This document shows, in pieces, positions 62,988-64,000 of a stretch of DNA of 64,000 bases. The stretch lies in contig OX579640.1 of the NCBI GenBank assembly GCA_951230915.1, forward strand, positions 12,854,981 to 12,918,980, given 5' to 3'. The translations under genes and the position numbers were made by a program. Numbering within the stretch: the stretch's first letter is position 1; each line of letters starts with the position of its first letter. The notes under the pieces are model-generated. The model ran no database searches. It was not told where the DNA came from and worked only from the letters and a program-made list of their open reading frames with translations. This stretch comes from Antitrichia curtipendula. Taxonomy: Eukaryota > Streptophyta > Bryopsida > Hypnales > Leucodontaceae.

Positions 62988-63563
62988 TTAAGCACTAAAG
63001 TCCCAAGGCCATTTTTTTGTCAAAAACAATTCAAAACTACTAGTTCTACTACATTCATTCAAGAATGCAATTTTATTTTTATTTTTTAGAATCAAACTAT
63101 AGGATCTTGTACTTCACTTGTTTTAGATCATGTGTTAAAAATTTCATAAAATTTGACCGTACATATTGGAGGATATTAACATTCAAAGTTGGAAAAAAAT
63201 ATTTTTTTGAATATTGGCCTACAATTTCAGATGGCTTGGACTGCCATTTGAGAATTTCTTTTGCTCTACAAACTTTGAATAAAAAAATTTTGGTTGAAGA
63301 ATTGAAGTTCAAAGTCAAACAATCTAGTCCTGCAATGTGCAAAAAAATTGTCTTCTTCACTTTAAATGTAGATATCTTGCAATTTGTGCTGTCAAAATTT
63401 CTGAAATTTATTCCAGACATTCTCATCCTAGTTAGGTGTAAAATCCCATGGTTTGATGTTGAAAAAAACCAAACAATTTACAAGATTTTTCACTCTTTGC
63501 AATAAAAGTGGCAGTTTTGAGTGTTTTTTGGTGAAAAAAAGGCCATGGTCCTTTAGGGTTTAA
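62988..63563. mobile_element. 576-bp TTAA-flanked element
   Basis: The left end is TTAAGCACTAAAGTCCCAAG then GCC and the right end read inward is TTAAACCCTAAAGGACCATG then GCC. It is the best complete relative of the truncated copy at 3048. A 146-codon open frame spans much of it (63065-63505), but both strands are similarly open, as expected of AT-rich DNA without stops by chance, and I recognise no domain. Confidence 0.75.
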
Positions 63564-64000
63564 CTTAGCCATTCTCACTTCAAGAGCATGATTTGTTGAG
63601 CACAACATCCAAAGATCAAAAAGGGCAACCAGACATGTCACTGTACGAAACCACCAATTGTCCTCATTTCAAACCTCTCAATTCTCAACCTATTGAGTAA
63701 CATTTGGATTAATATATTCTTAGTTGATAGAACATATTTTTTCATCCACAATTGATATACTTATAGTTGTAAATACCTCCATTTCCTTTGGGGAAATTAA
63801 ATCTAAAAGTCCCTCAAATGCAAACCACTATAAGCCCTAGATACCACCCAACAACCCACAGCCGTGGATAAGGTCCCCCCATTCAGGATATAGCATGGGT
63901 ACCTTTTCCCTTTAAAATAGTCTAACTTAGCCCCCTAACCACAGTAACCAGCCCCCCAAATATCTTCGCAAAACGAACCCCCACATCAAAAAGAAGATAT
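63564..64000. other. Window end, no gene seen
   Basis: Mixed sequence with several short C runs towards 64000. Nothing is recognised; a feature may continue beyond the window. Confidence 0.4.

Noticed and set aside
63065..63505. 146-codon open frame in the last TTAA element
   Set aside because: No domain is seen, a 109-codon frame is open on the other strand too, and the composition is that of the element.
1..64000. CRISPR arrays, operons, prokaryotic islands
   Set aside because: No regular short repeats with unique spacers and no polycistronic layout; spliced genes show that this is nuclear eukaryotic DNA.

Overview
The window looks like nuclear DNA of a land plant. It carries a plant-type U2AF65 splicing factor, a WEB-family (PF05701/DUF827) chloroplast-movement protein, many short GT-AG introns and gene-sized islands of balanced composition set in very AT-rich, repeat-filled DNA. 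My guess is a non-seed plant such as a moss or liverwort, but the sequence alone does not fix the species.

Layout. 1-9150 is AT-rich repeat DNA, including a tandem array of diverged 0.6-1.4 kb units (5190-8603) with a nested transposon. 9396-16612 is a complete U2AF65 gene on the + strand. 16613-22457 is AT-rich intergenic DNA. 23175-31354 is a 19-exon gene on the + strand for a TTC39/IML2-type TPR protein; its introns are full of small transposons. A decayed U2 snRNA copy lies at 31942-32122. 34776-39087 (5' UTR intron to about 40272) is the WEB-family coiled-coil gene on the - strand. A possible divergent transcription unit starts at 40460 on the + strand, about 190 bp from the WEB 5' leader. 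41279-64000 is almost wholly repeat DNA: a decayed CACTA transposon (47458-51055), several TTAA-flanked elements, a tandem array (58431-61620) and a striking fold-back at 53538-53739.

Three results stand out. First, U2AF65 has two tandem versions of the exon that encodes the end of RRM2. They are 61 nt apart, and both joining and skipping them break the frame, which is the layout of mutually exclusive exons; an upstream 3' splice site two introns later would remove the UHM domain. Second, the TTC39-like gene reads correctly only if a 7-nt microexon is used. Third, a family of elements with TTAA target duplications and CCCCTAA-type termini (a piggyBac signature) is spread through the window. 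Five short related copies sit in five separate introns of one gene, and two elements inserted into tandem arrays allow the target site to be read directly.

The three genes are not an operon or pathway: one works in pre-mRNA splicing, one is an IML2-related TPR protein, and one is linked by family to chloroplast photorelocation.
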